A DNA stretch of 64,000 nucleotides. Source: Mesorhizobium sp. WSM4313 (lineage in GTDB: Bacteria > Pseudomonadota > Alphaproteobacteria > Rhizobiales > Rhizobiaceae). A program made the position numbers and the translations under genes. The stretch lies in assembly GCF_002294725.1 (NCBI RefSeq), contig NZ_NSFT01000003.1, positions 519,829 to 583,828 on the forward strand, written 5' to 3'. The notes beneath the pieces are model-generated. The model was not told where the DNA came from and searched no databases. It saw only the letters and a list, made by a program, of their open reading frames with translations. Below are positions 1 to 9,451 of this stretch, piece after piece; positions within the stretch are counted from its first letter, which is position 1, and the number at the start of each line of letters is the position of its first letter.

Positions 1-1
1 C

Positions 2-175
2 GGTCCCCCCGCCAAACGAAACCCCGGTCAGGCCCTCCTGCCCTGGGAGACTGTGCCAGACGAGTATAAGGCCGGCCGGGACCTTCAGGTAGTCGAACTG
101 CTCATCGCGGATGGCGATAGTTTGATCAACACGATCTATGCAAGCCTCTGGGCAAAGGAGGCTGCTCTTGCCTGA
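2..175 (+). CDS. 3' end of unidentified gene upstream of helicase (partial)
   Basis: An open frame enters from the left edge in frame 2 and ends at a TGA at 173-175, giving the last 57 residues of a protein that ends IYASLWAKEAALA. It overlaps the start of the helicase gene, which implies translational coupling and a two-gene operon. The fragment is too short to place in a family. Because Hachiman and AbpAB systems pair a DUF1837 nuclease (HamA/AbpA) directly upstream of a large helicase, HamA is the leading guess from context, but nothing in these 57 residues proves it. Confidence 0.6.
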   Translation, partial: GPPAKRNPGQALLPWETVPDEYKAGRDLQVVELLIADGDSLINTIYASLWAKEAALA

Positions 176-3100
176 ATTCGATCAAGACCGTCTCGACCTG
201 GCACGCGCCATCCAAAACGACCTTGCTCAGGAAAGGACACTCAGTGCTTTGCAGGCGAGATCATTCGTCCGGTGCCTGCAAACGGATTGGGATGTTGAGA
301 CGATTCAATGGAGCGCGAACGATTCCGACACAATCCTCCAGCAGTCACGGTACCTGATTCGCGCTGGCAAGGTACTTTCGACTGTCGGCGATGGAAGTCC
401 CGAGGAAGCGACACTCGCGTTCCGGAGGGCCGGCGAGCTGCTGGAGTGGCTCGCACGAGCAAGAGACAGGATCGGCGAAGAAATTCCGACCGCATTGTTT
501 GCTGCTGGTTGCTACCAGCTTGGTGGCCTACCGGCGATGGCCTCAGGATTGCTGCGCCAAGTCGTCCCAGACGATAGGGGATCGCGGCTGTTCGCCGATT
601 TTCTGAAGGCCGATTTCGACGCGGTGCTCCGCCGCGCTGCAGGGTTCTGGAACGACAACCGCGACCTGACGCTGCGAGGCGTTGAGAAGGAATTCTTCGG
701 TGAAGGCACCGAAGAAAGCGTCACATGGTTCGGCACAATCGAGCTTGTTCGCTGCATCGGCCTTGCAGCGCAGACATTGCGGCGGGGCGATACAGCGAGG
801 TTCTCGGTTGCACTCGATCGCTTGCGAGATGTTGAGCGTCTTCTCGTTCGAACCTCGCCCGATGATGTTGCGCTGCTCGCGTTCTTTCTGCGCTCGGCCT
901 GCGAGCGGTTCGGCACGTCCACGATCTACGAACCCTTGCGGCAACTGGGCTTGCTCAACCCCGAGAGACTCCTGGATGTAAACCAGTTTGCGAGGCGGCA
1001 GTATGCGCGCGGTCGAGGCATTCTCTGGCAGTCGCAAAAGCAGGGTATAGAGAGGCTTCTCAACAACTCGTCCTTTGCCCTTTGCACGCCGACGGGCTCC
1101 GGAAAGACGCTCGTCGCCAACCTGGCGATCCTCAAGGAGCTGTTAATCCTCCGGGACAATCAGGAGGGCCTTGCACCGCTCGGGCTCTATCTCGTGCCAT
1201 CGCGTGCACTTGCGGGCGAAGTTGAAGCGAAACTCACTGGGGAGCTGGGCCGCGACTTCGTGGTGACAGGGCTCTACGGCGGTTCCGACTGGGGAATCAC
1301 GGATGCATGGCTGACGTCCGCCTCACCGACAGTTCTCATCGCGACGGTCGAGAAGGCCGATGCCCTTATGCGTTATCTGGGTCCCATGCTGCTAGCGCGC
1401 CTCAAATTACTTATCGTCGATGAGGCCCATCAGGTCGTTCTTGAAGACAATGAGCGCGAGCGCAATGCCCTTGCCGAACATATGAACCGGGCGATCCGGC
1501 TCGAAAGCTTCATCTCTCGCCTGCTGCTGCGCAAACCGAACATCGTCCGCATTGCGCTGACAGCAGTTGCAGGGGGCGCGGCTACGCCCGTTGCCCGCTG
1601 GATAGAATCTGATCCCGACGCGCAGCCGGTCGGGTCGAACTATCGCAGTACTCGCCAGGCTATTGGCGTACTCGAGGTGAGCAAGGGATCGCCCCGCATC
1701 GAGCTGCACCGGGTCAATGACCATCGGCTCGGCGTGCGGGGCCGTGGTGACGTTTATATTCCGCTTAAGATTGATCCGATGCCGGAGCCGCTTTCAGGCA
1801 TCCGCAACAGTCTCAATCATTTTACGCAGAACAGCATACTGTGGACGGCGCTGCACCTCGCAGGCGACGACCGCCGCATCCTAATCTCGATCTCGCAGCG
1901 CCCCGAACTGACGATGGGCTGGTATGCCGAGGCGTTCGATTTGGCGGGTTGGGAGGACATCCCGGCCTTCGACCCTCCCTCGGAGGGCGATGATGCGGCG
2001 CTCTTTGCCGAAGCACGCACGGTCTGCATCGATTATTGCGGCGAGAACTCCCACGAACTCCGCCTTCTTGATCGCGGCATAGCAACCAATCATGGCCAGA
2101 TGCCGCAGCGGCTAAGGCGGCTGATGGTAGCTCTCATCGATCGGTCCATCTGCCCGATCACTGTCGCAACAGCGACCCTCACCGAAGGCGTCAACCTGCC
2201 CTTCGATATGATTTTTCTTCCCGTCCTGAAGCGAACAATGTTTGACGTCGCGACGCAAACCCCGACCGAGTATCCGATGTCGGCGGCAGAGTTCCGCAAT
2301 CTCTCAGGCCGGGCCGGCCGGCCGGGCGCCGCGAAAGGAATGGAAGGGCTTACACTCGTCGCTCTGCCGATCGCGCCATCCACGACGGCTGCAGGGCAAC
2401 TTGGCACGCATCGAAGGCAAGTGCGCGAGCGGCGCAATGAATACGACAGCCTCATAGCAAGATTGAGGGCGGACGCCGCGGGCGATGGCAACACAAAAAG
2501 TCCGCTTACTGTCTTGCTCCGCGCTATTCGGCAACAGGCGCTGCGTCTGCCTGGTGTCGACGACAACGAAGATTTCGTTCGCTGGCTGGAAGTGACTGCC
2601 CCTGCGACCATTTCAGCCGATGCCGGCCAAGCGCGCGCGACGCCTGCAGCGCGGCTTGCTGATCGGCTCGACGAACTCGACACGATGATCCTGGCGGCCG
2701 TCGAGGAGACTGAGGCGATCAGCGCGGTCGCAGCAACCCCGGCCAATACCGAGGCAATGCTGACGCAACTTTGGCAACTAACATTCACGCAAGTCGCGCA
2801 CGCGACCGAAGAATGGATGGAGCAGGCCTTTATCAAGCGAGGGCGGGGGATGGTCGAGACGATCTATCCTGACGCCACAGAGCGAAAGCGCCTCTACGAC
2901 TATGGCTACGCCCCCCACGTCGGTAAACGCTTCGAGCCGGTCGCACGGACCATTCTCGAGCAGCTACAGCAGACTGTAGGCTACGGCACAATGCGCCCAG
3001 AAGCGCGCCTCGCCGTCTTTATTGCGCTCGGGGAAGCGGTTGCCGATGATGGTGGTTATGGATTCTCCATCCGCGACACAGAAATGGGCCGCACTCTCTA

Positions 3101-3782
3101 CGCCAACTGGCACGAAGTGCTCCGCTGGTGGATGGCGGTGCCGGGAGCCGCAGGACCCGCGCCGCAGGATCTTCGTGCCTGGCAGATTTTCACCTCGGAC
3201 AATTTCGAGTTTCGTTTGGGCGTTGCCATCGGCGCTGTTGTCGCGCGGGCTTGGTCACAAGGGACCGATGATCCGCTCGATACACCTACGATCGACACTT
3301 GGAAGGATGTCACCGGACTTCCATGGTACGCCTTTTGGGCAAAAGAGCTGCTGCGCTGGGGGACGCTCGATCCGTTTGTCGCCTTTGTACTCTCGCTCGG
3401 CATCGCAAAATCGCGTCCCGAAGCTGAAGGCATGCGCGGGCAATATCTCGCATGGCTTGAGGAAGAGATTGAAGATCTGAGCAGCGAGGATCAGATTGAT
3501 CCAAGCAACTTACTCTCATGGTCTAAGATTCTGAGGACCCCTGAAGCACCTGCAGCGAGGCGTGCTCCGATCGCTGCAGAACTCGCTGGGACAGATGGAA
3601 GGGCGGGGCGTTACGCCGTCATTCCTGTGCGCTCCGAAAGGCGCATCCGCTGGCTCGATGCATCTGGCTTCAGGCTCGCGGTGTCGGCAATACCCAAGGA
3701 TTTCCCGACTGGGTTCAGGCAGCCCAACGACTATGATCTTCTCATCGAGAACGGAGAAGCCTCTGTCGTAAGGACGTTTTAG
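138..3782 (+). CDS. Ski2-like DEAH superfamily 2 helicase, probable HamB-type defence helicase
   Basis: Large SF2 helicase of 1,214 residues. The first 300 residues or so form an alpha-helical N-terminal region without obvious motifs. The RecA1 domain carries Walker A (TPTGSGKT, about residue 317) and the DEAH box (IVDEAH, about 427). RecA2 carries motif VI (SGRAGRPG, about 722). A long C-terminal region follows. This layout fits Ski2/Hel308-like helicases and is the size expected for HamB/AbpB in Hachiman-type anti-phage systems. The gene overlaps the end of the preceding gene. A TTG at 168 has a much better ribosome site (AAAGGAGG at 154-161, six bases upstream) than the ATG at 138, so the true protein may start ten codons later. 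Helicase activity is well supported; the Hachiman assignment is inferred from size, overlap and the neighbouring Wadjet operon. Confidence 0.85.
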   Translation: MQASGQRRLLLPEFDQDRLDLARAIQNDLAQERTLSALQARSFVRCLQTDWDVETIQWSANDSDTILQQSRYLIRAGKVLSTVGDGSPEEATLAFRRAGELLEWLARARDRIGEEIPTALFAAGCYQLGGLPAMASGLLRQVVPDDRGSRLFADFLKADFDAVLRRAAGFWNDNRDLTLRGVEKEFFGEGTEESVTWFGTIELVRCIGLAAQTLRRGDTARFSVALDRLRDVERLLVRTSPDDVALLAFFLRSACERFGTSTIYEPLRQLGLLNPERLLDVNQFARRQYARGRGILWQSQKQGIERLLNNSSFALCTPTGSGKTLVANLAILKELLILRDNQEGLAPLGLYLVPSRALAGEVEAKLTGELGRDFVVTGLYGGSDWGITDAWLTSASPTVLIATVEKADALMRYLGPMLLARLKLLIVDEAHQVVLEDNERERNALAEHMNRAIRLESFISRLLLRKPNIVRIALTAVAGGAATPVARWIESDPDAQPVGSNYRSTRQAIGVLEVSKGSPRIELHRVNDHRLGVRGRGDVYIPLKIDPMPEPLSGIRNSLNHFTQNSILWTALHLAGDDRRILISISQRPELTMGWYAEAFDLAGWEDIPAFDPPSEGDDAALFAEARTVCIDYCGENSHELRLLDRGIATNHGQMPQRLRRLMVALIDRSICPITVATATLTEGVNLPFDMIFLPVLKRTMFDVATQTPTEYPMSAAEFRNLSGRAGRPGAAKGMEGLTLVALPIAPSTTAAGQLGTHRRQVRERRNEYDSLIARLRADAAGDGNTKSPLTVLLRAIRQQALRLPGVDDNEDFVRWLEVTAPATISADAGQARATPAARLADRLDELDTMILAAVEETEAISAVAATPANTEAMLTQLWQLTFTQVAHATEEWMEQAFIKRGRGMVETIYPDATERKRLYDYGYAPHVGKRFEPVARTILEQLQQTVGYGTMRPEARLAVFIALGEAVADDGGYGFSIRDTEMGRTLYANWHEVLRWWMAVPGAAGPAPQDLRAWQIFTSDNFEFRLGVAIGAVVARAWSQGTDDPLDTPTIDTWKDVTGLPWYAFWAKELLRWGTLDPFVAFVLSLGIAKSRPEAEGMRGQYLAWLEEEIEDLSSEDQIDPSNLLSWSKILRTPEAPAARRAPIAAELAGTDGRAGRYAVIPVRSERRIRWLDASGFRLAVSAIPKDFPTGFRQPNDYDLLIENGEASVVRTF

Positions 3783-4149
3783 CAATCGAGCGGGACTCGC
3801 CAATAGAGGACTGACAGTCGGTGACGGTCGGTCAAATTGCAGGTACGACGTGGGGTTGCGGTCCCGTTGCATTCTGCTACTCGACTGCCAGTCTGCCGGC
3901 CCCAAGAGCTGCCGAGCAGCAATGCGCTTCTTCGCCATTGGGGTGGCAATCCGTGCCTTGTACATTCTCTCACCAGCGCGAAACGAATCCGGGCCGAGCA
4001 GCTTCCGCGCGTCAGTTTGAGAGCTTGCATTTCAGTCCAGCTTCGCGACATGGGGTTCAAGGTCCTGGCGCTAGCGAATGATTGGGATCCAAACTCAACG
4101 TTAGAAGCTTCTTCGTACTGGGAGTCCTGAGGTGCCCAATCGTTCGGGA
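3783..4149. other. Convergent intergenic region, no gene seen
   Basis: This 367-bp stretch separates the 3' ends of the helicase gene and jetD, which converge on it. Only short frames without recognisable products are present on either strand. I see no clear stem-loop with a T tract. Confidence 0.5.
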
Positions 4150-5349
4150 TCATATGGGTTTTCTGGGGTGTCGAGGAGACAAGCTCTCCTGTTCAAGTAC
4201 TAGAGCAGAAGTCACAAGCGCCTCCCACAGACCGCGAACGGCGCTCTCCCGCGGTGGCGCATCAGCGGTCCGCATATGTCTGTCTCTCACAACTCCATGC
4301 TCATAGAGCGCGGCGACATCCATGAGATGGGGCAAGAGGCATAATCCACGCTCCGCCAACGTGCGTTCCAAATGGCCAAAGATACGAACGCCCCCATCAT
4401 CTATGTCACCCCAATGGAATATCGGCGCTTGGGCTTTTACTGCCAGTCTAACGATCTGTCGCAGATGGCTTCGAGATGGAAAGCCACCTGTATAGATGAT
4501 GAGCGCCGATCGATCGCTATTTATCTCGCGTGCATGCCGAACGAACGAAGTGTAGTTCTCGATCGTTAGGAGATAGTCGACCTGTGCAGCCAAGCCGAGC
4601 TGATCCCCTTGCTCCGGCGGCACCCCGTAAAAGCGTAGTGGCGGAACTGGCTCGGTAGCGATGGTGATCGGGCCACTGACGATCAGGAGCTGAGGCGTTC
4701 GGATCACGCCAAGAGTTGCAAGCCAGTCCGCCGGATCCAGTTCGGCCATAGGGACCCGATCTGGATAAAGGCGCTCGAACAGCCTGGGCACCGTCGAAAC
4801 AAAGCGCTCGAGTGCTTTGCTGTAAGTGCCAGCCAATCGAGAGAATGTACGATAGTCGACCGGCGCAACGCCGCCGTCTTCGGCCCGGATAGCGAGTGCA
4901 TGGACGAGATCAAGCGACGCTGAAAGGCCGGAGCTATCTCCAGGTGCGAGCCCGAACCGGCCGACGCCTCGGGACCAAGCGCTCGCAATCTCGTCTAGTA
5001 ACTTAAGCGCGCCCTCGGGAAGATCTGGTCGCGCGCGAGCTTCGCCAAGGGCGGCGCTAGCACCCACGCCAGCAGGCGTTCGATTGACATGAGCATAGAG
5101 AACCGCGGCGTTGGCAAGGCGGACATGACCGAGGGTGGGCGCGCCGTCGGTCAGCTTACGTTGGACAATTATGCCGCCTGCCGCCTCTACGGCAGACAGT
5201 GCCTGAATGAAGCGATCTCGTTCCTCGACGGTGTGGAGAGCATCTTCGTCGATGTAGGCCAGAATCCTAGACGCTTCCGGATTGCTTTCGTGCCGGTCAA
5301 GCAGATCATGGATCAACTGGTGGACATCGCCGAACTGCTTTCGGCTCAT
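4150..5349 (-). CDS. jetD: Wadjet nuclease subunit JetD (DUF2220, Toprim fold)
   Basis: Last gene of the Wadjet operon, 399 residues. JetD is the topoisomerase VI-like nuclease that cleaves circular DNA once the SMC-like JetABC complex has extruded it. The C-terminal half shows the expected Toprim pattern: a glutamate in LTIEN (E264) and the acidic cluster HWGDIDDGG (D315, D317, D318). The N-terminal part is helical and fits the arm domain that precedes DUF2220. The ATG overlaps the jetC stop by four bases, so translation is coupled. The gene ends about 370 bp from the convergent helicase gene. Function is from family knowledge; the motifs and gene order make the call firm. Confidence 0.88.
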   Translation of the reverse strand: MSRKQFGDVHQLIHDLLDRHESNPEASRILAYIDEDALHTVEERDRFIQALSAVEAAGGIIVQRKLTDGAPTLGHVRLANAAVLYAHVNRTPAGVGASAALGEARARPDLPEGALKLLDEIASAWSRGVGRFGLAPGDSSGLSASLDLVHALAIRAEDGGVAPVDYRTFSRLAGTYSKALERFVSTVPRLFERLYPDRVPMAELDPADWLATLGVIRTPQLLIVSGPITIATEPVPPLRFYGVPPEQGDQLGLAAQVDYLLTIENYTSFVRHAREINSDRSALIIYTGGFPSRSHLRQIVRLAVKAQAPIFHWGDIDDGGVRIFGHLERTLAERGLCLLPHLMDVAALYEHGVVRDRHMRTADAPPRESAVRGLWEALVTSALVLEQESLSPRHPRKPI

Positions 5350-8300
5350 TCGGCTGCATCCGAAGCGGGCGAGTTAACACGCGCGGCCAGCGCGGTATCG
5401 CTCAAGTGCTGTGGATTTGCAGCACGCATTTGGGCACGTGCGTGAGCCTTGATCCGAACGGTTTCGGCACTGGCACTGTCGCCATGACGGAATACGTCGA
5501 TGACGCTATCGAGGTTCTCATAGACGACGGAGCGCTTCTCCGAAGGAGCAGCGATCACCACCTGAAGCCCGATGTCATCATAAAACTCAAGCAGCGTGCG
5601 CTGGTTCGGGCCGTCCATTTTGCTGAATGCCTCGTCGAAGACGGCCAATCCGAGCCCAAGCTCGTTCGCCTCGTATTGCCGTCGGGCGCCATGGTAGATA
5701 CTCGCTAAAGCTGCGCCGATTACCACATAATAGGGAACCTGACGCTCGGCACCGCTTGCGGTTCCTTTTCGCTTATCAAAGCTGGTCTGCCGACCCTTCG
5801 CGACGTCCTCCATGCGAAGGTCGAAGGTAAAATAGTTGCGGTAGTCCTGATAGGCCGTGAAATCGAGTGCCTCCTCGCTGAGTAACCGCTCAACCTCGGC
5901 AAGTGCCTGTGCATGTTCTTCGTTGCGCGGCGTCCCTCGCCCGAACAGCGCATCGAAGACCTGATCGTCATTTTCGCTCTCTCGTGCCAGCTGGTGGAGC
6001 GATGCAAACTCTTCCTTAGGCCGGGCATGTAGCGTGTAAATTTCGCCGTGAAGCGGGCGAGCCTTCAGCGCGCGGGTGAGGTTGTCGAGTTCGGTCTTGA
6101 GATCATTGAACCTGGCGTTGAGCTCATGGATAAAAGCTGTGCGGAACAGGTGGCCGATCCGCTCTGCCGCTTCGTCCGCCTGTCGACGGTATTGAATGAG
6201 CTCATTCTCCTCCAGCGCCTGCACATTGGAGGTAACCCACGGCCGTATCTCAGAGTTGATCGATCCTTGTGTTGCGACCGGGGCAGTGCTGTCAAAGCTT
6301 GCGCGGTAGTGGCCGAGTGCCTCGCGGATCTCCCCCTCGCAGGCTCGATATTCGTCCCGAGCTTCGTCGGCACGCTTGGACATGTCCTGTGCCACCCGAG
6401 ACAGTGGCCGCGAGCGGTGAGCGATGTAGGTCTCACGCAGAGCAATTAATTGTGCTTGCGATCGTACACGATCCCTGAACAACACACGCCGAGCCTTCAG
6501 ACAATGCCAGGAGCCTGGCTGTCCATCGCCGGCTCCGAGCCGGCGCTGGATTTCAAGTCCAGCCTGTTTCAGCTGGCCTCGGCGATCAACGAGCTCCTCC
6601 TTCTCGTCGCTCGCGCTGCTCAGCTGAAGCTTCAAGCGATCCAGTCCTTGTTGGATCGCTGGGTCGACTGTCGCAGCAATTCGGTCCAGCCGCTTCTGGA
6701 GTTCGGTGCGCGTCACATTATGCTGGTCGATCGCTTCAGCCAGCAAGTCGAGGCGGTCGCTGACTATCACCGGGTCGGTCAACGGCTCGAGCTTGCGTCG
6801 GATATCGTCGTGGAAGCGCTCGGCTTCCAAATGTGTTGCCACCCACCCCTCGCGTTCCTTGATCTGGCGCGCCAATTCCGTTTCCATCAACGGAGCGGCG
6901 GCGCGGCCAATCTTGAGGTCCTGGGTGCGCAGCACTTCAACAACGATCCCGCTATTGTATGCACCGTCGCGCATGATCGCGCGGCCACCCCCGAGCAATT
7001 CGGCTTGCGTGTCAGCTAGACGCACCTGACCAGTGCGGAAACGGATGAAGGCCATGGCGAGCGGGTCCTCGCTGGCGAAGATGGTCGCCAACGAACCAGC
7101 CTCGAAGCCGGGTGGTTGCTCGTTTAGGCGACGCGTATTTACAACGCGGCACCCGCGAAAGCTGTCACGACCCGCACGTAGGATCTCGACCGCGCGAGAA
7201 GCATGCTCGGGCTCGACCAGAACAGCTTCACGATCACGTCCGAGCAGGGCTTCCGCCGCCTCGCGCCAATCAGGATCGGTGATTTCCGCCACCTGACAGA
7301 GCGCCCGTGGCCGCATATTCTCTCTTTCTAGCGTGGCCATTAGCCGGACGGTGCGTTCGTCGAGCGTAACCTGACCAGCGCGCGCCCGGTCGCGGCGGTC
7401 GACTAGATCGGCAATCTCTTCCTGTAGCTTGTGCCGCTGTGCGATCGCATTGTCGCGGCGGTCGAGTATCTTGGCGATATTGACCAATGCAGCCTCGCGT
7501 GCCACCGCGATGAGCTCTTCCATCTCGTGCGGCTCGCGTGGCCATCTCGGCGGTACTAGTCCCTCGCTCTTTTTCTTGAGGGCCTCGAGACTTTGGAACA
7601 AGACGCCAAGCTTTAGCGATGCCAATCGTTCACGATGGTCAAGTAAGCTGGCTGCGCGCGCAACGGCGAGAAATCGTGCTTGCAAGCGCTGTGAGACAGC
7701 CTCTTGGGCGAGCTCGACGGCTCTTAGCTCGCTCTGCACCACCGCACGTTTGCCGGCAACACCCTCTGCTAGCGACTGCGCGACGAGGCTCTCCAGCTGC
7801 TCGCGCAGCGACTCGATCTCGGCATCGTATCGCTCGATCTTGCGCTGCGTGTGGTCGACCGCAGCAATGTTGTCCCGTCTCTCTTTGATGTTGGCAAGAA
7901 GAGCCGAGCCCGCCTCGATTAGTGCGGCCAGCCGTGCGACGCCCCTTGCGATTTCCTCACGCTCTAGCAAACTTACAAATTTGGCTACCAGTTCCGCGAG
8001 TGCTCTGAGCGCACCCAGCCGCCGTTCGAGCTCGTGGATGTCCTTCTGGATGTCACGATATCGCTGAATGCTCTCACGTAGCTCGCCGATGTTGATGTCG
8101 TTCTTAGCCAAGAGGAAATTGTGCACAAAGCCTTCGACCGACCGCATGTCTTCGAACGAAAGTGCCATCACGAACGCGCGAATGAAGCGCTCAGGATCGC
8201 TGTGCCGCCTGCCGGTGAAGAGTTGGCGCATATATTCGCGGATGTGATTGCGCGGCCCGTCGGCGCGGATTAGCGCTGTTCCCTTAGCGCTGCAGGCCAA

Positions 8301-8789
8301 CTCTAGGCGCTCGCGCGCTAACGTCCACGACGCTGACCGCTGCTGATTGCCTTCAAGCTGCTCGACGAGAAGGTTAGTATCTATACGGATTCCAGGCGCG
8401 ATATAGCGCCCAACCACTTGCGCCTCGTCAGTGGCCGAAGCCTCGATACACAATCCGACACTCACGGGCGGCCGAACACCGTGTGGGTCAGCAAATACAA
8501 GAGCGATATGGGTTACGGCCTCTTCGCGCAAAAACTCATGCTCGTTGAGTTGGCCCAAGCAATAGCTGCGCAGGGTTCGCTCCGATTTGCGGCTACCGGT
8601 TTCGCCTGCCGAGCGGTTGAACTGATACCAGCGCCGCGAGCCCCCTGTCATCACGGCCTGGATTAAATCTATCAGCGTTGATTTGCCCGAACGATTCTGG
8701 CCCAGGATCGCGGTGTCGCCGGCGATCGCCAGATCTTCGCGGCCGAACAAGTGCCATTGTACGAGCGCGATGTGGACGAGCTGCATCAT
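5346..8789 (-). CDS. jetC: Wadjet SMC/MukB-like ATPase JetC
   Basis: An SMC-like ATPase of 1,147 residues. The N-terminal head carries Walker A (GQNRSGKS, about residues 30-37). Long central stretches rich in E, R, L and A are typical of paired coiled coils. The C-terminal head carries an ABC signature (ASGAERQVPYY) and Walker B (VFDEAFSKMD). In Wadjet, JetC dimerises and drives ATP-dependent loop extrusion with JetA and JetB. The gene overlaps both neighbours by an ATGA (jetB stop at its start, jetD start at its end). Length matches JetC proteins. Nothing looks truncated, and all head motifs are intact, so the system is probably active. Confidence 0.92.
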   Translation of the reverse strand: MMQLVHIALVQWHLFGREDLAIAGDTAILGQNRSGKSTLIDLIQAVMTGGSRRWYQFNRSAGETGSRKSERTLRSYCLGQLNEHEFLREEAVTHIALVFADPHGVRPPVSVGLCIEASATDEAQVVGRYIAPGIRIDTNLLVEQLEGNQQRSASWTLARERLELACSAKGTALIRADGPRNHIREYMRQLFTGRRHSDPERFIRAFVMALSFEDMRSVEGFVHNFLLAKNDINIGELRESIQRYRDIQKDIHELERRLGALRALAELVAKFVSLLEREEIARGVARLAALIEAGSALLANIKERRDNIAAVDHTQRKIERYDAEIESLREQLESLVAQSLAEGVAGKRAVVQSELRAVELAQEAVSQRLQARFLAVARAASLLDHRERLASLKLGVLFQSLEALKKKSEGLVPPRWPREPHEMEELIAVAREAALVNIAKILDRRDNAIAQRHKLQEEIADLVDRRDRARAGQVTLDERTVRLMATLERENMRPRALCQVAEITDPDWREAAEALLGRDREAVLVEPEHASRAVEILRAGRDSFRGCRVVNTRRLNEQPPGFEAGSLATIFASEDPLAMAFIRFRTGQVRLADTQAELLGGGRAIMRDGAYNSGIVVEVLRTQDLKIGRAAAPLMETELARQIKEREGWVATHLEAERFHDDIRRKLEPLTDPVIVSDRLDLLAEAIDQHNVTRTELQKRLDRIAATVDPAIQQGLDRLKLQLSSASDEKEELVDRRGQLKQAGLEIQRRLGAGDGQPGSWHCLKARRVLFRDRVRSQAQLIALRETYIAHRSRPLSRVAQDMSKRADEARDEYRACEGEIREALGHYRASFDSTAPVATQGSINSEIRPWVTSNVQALEENELIQYRRQADEAAERIGHLFRTAFIHELNARFNDLKTELDNLTRALKARPLHGEIYTLHARPKEEFASLHQLARESENDDQVFDALFGRGTPRNEEHAQALAEVERLLSEEALDFTAYQDYRNYFTFDLRMEDVAKGRQTSFDKRKGTASGAERQVPYYVVIGAALASIYHGARRQYEANELGLGLAVFDEAFSKMDGPNQRTLLEFYDDIGLQVVIAAPSEKRSVVYENLDSVIDVFRHGDSASAETVRIKAHARAQMRAANPQHLSDTALAARVNSPASDAAE

Positions 8790-9451
8790 GGTTCGTCCTC
8801 CTCGCTAGCGTCCGTATTGTTGTGCACTTGCTCAAACTCGCTGTCCTGAAAATCCGGGCGAGCGAGCAGCTCTTCGAGATGAGCGAGGAATTCATCACCG
8901 GCGACAGTTGCTACCAGCGCGCGGATCGTTAGTGGGATGTCTTCTAGCTCGTCGTCGAACTCTCCCGAGCGAACGATAGCACGCCGCTCGAGGGTCGCGA
9001 CCAGCGCTTTGAACTCGGCAATCGAGAGGGTAGGCCGGCGAGCGCGTGCAACCATGTCCTGATAAGCGTCATAAGCAGCATTAAGCGTTACCAGTACGCT
9101 ACCATAGCGCTCCACATCGCCTTCCTGGACGCCTTCCTCCCACAATCTGCGTAAGAGAAGTAGGATCAGGGTCTCGTCGATTCGCATGCGCGGATGGCTG
9201 ATCTGTTCCGTGTCGGGCAGAACGCCGGCCCACCCTTCGCTCTCGCGCACAATCAACCGATAGCCTGCAACGTCGAAATAGTCGGATACAAGTCGTTCGA
9301 CATCCGATTTGAGCAATGTATCGAGAAGACCCGACGAGCCTCGATCCTCGACGTGCAAGAACTGGTTGCGCAGCAAATGACTGATTACCTGTCTCACACG
9401 TTGCATACGGCGCGGATCGCGCGCTTCGAGTGCCTGGAACTCACTGAGCAT
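8786..9451 (-). CDS. jetB: Wadjet MukE-like subunit JetB (DUF4194)
   Basis: About 221 residues, with a very acidic C-terminal tail (DASEEDEP). JetB is the MukE-like winged-helix partner that binds the JetA kleisin. The internal pattern of helices around LLLLLRRLWEEG and the size fit DUF4194 proteins. An upstream TTG at 9463 would add four residues, but the ATG at 9451 is preferred. It overlaps the end of jetA by about ten bases and the start of jetC by four, placing it inside a coupled operon. The call rests mostly on size, order and general pattern. Confidence 0.82.
   Translation of the reverse strand: MLSEFQALEARDPRRMQRVRQVISHLLRNQFLHVEDRGSSGLLDTLLKSDVERLVSDYFDVAGYRLIVRESEGWAGVLPDTEQISHPRMRIDETLILLLLRRLWEEGVQEGDVERYGSVLVTLNAAYDAYQDMVARARRPTLSIAEFKALVATLERRAIVRSGEFDDELEDIPLTIRALVATVAGDEFLAHLEELLARPDFQDSEFEQVHNNTDASEEDEP

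Noticed and set aside
2090..2836. 248-codon minus-strand frame inside the helicase gene
   Set aside because: Serine- and arginine-rich composition typical of an antisense shadow of a high-GC gene.
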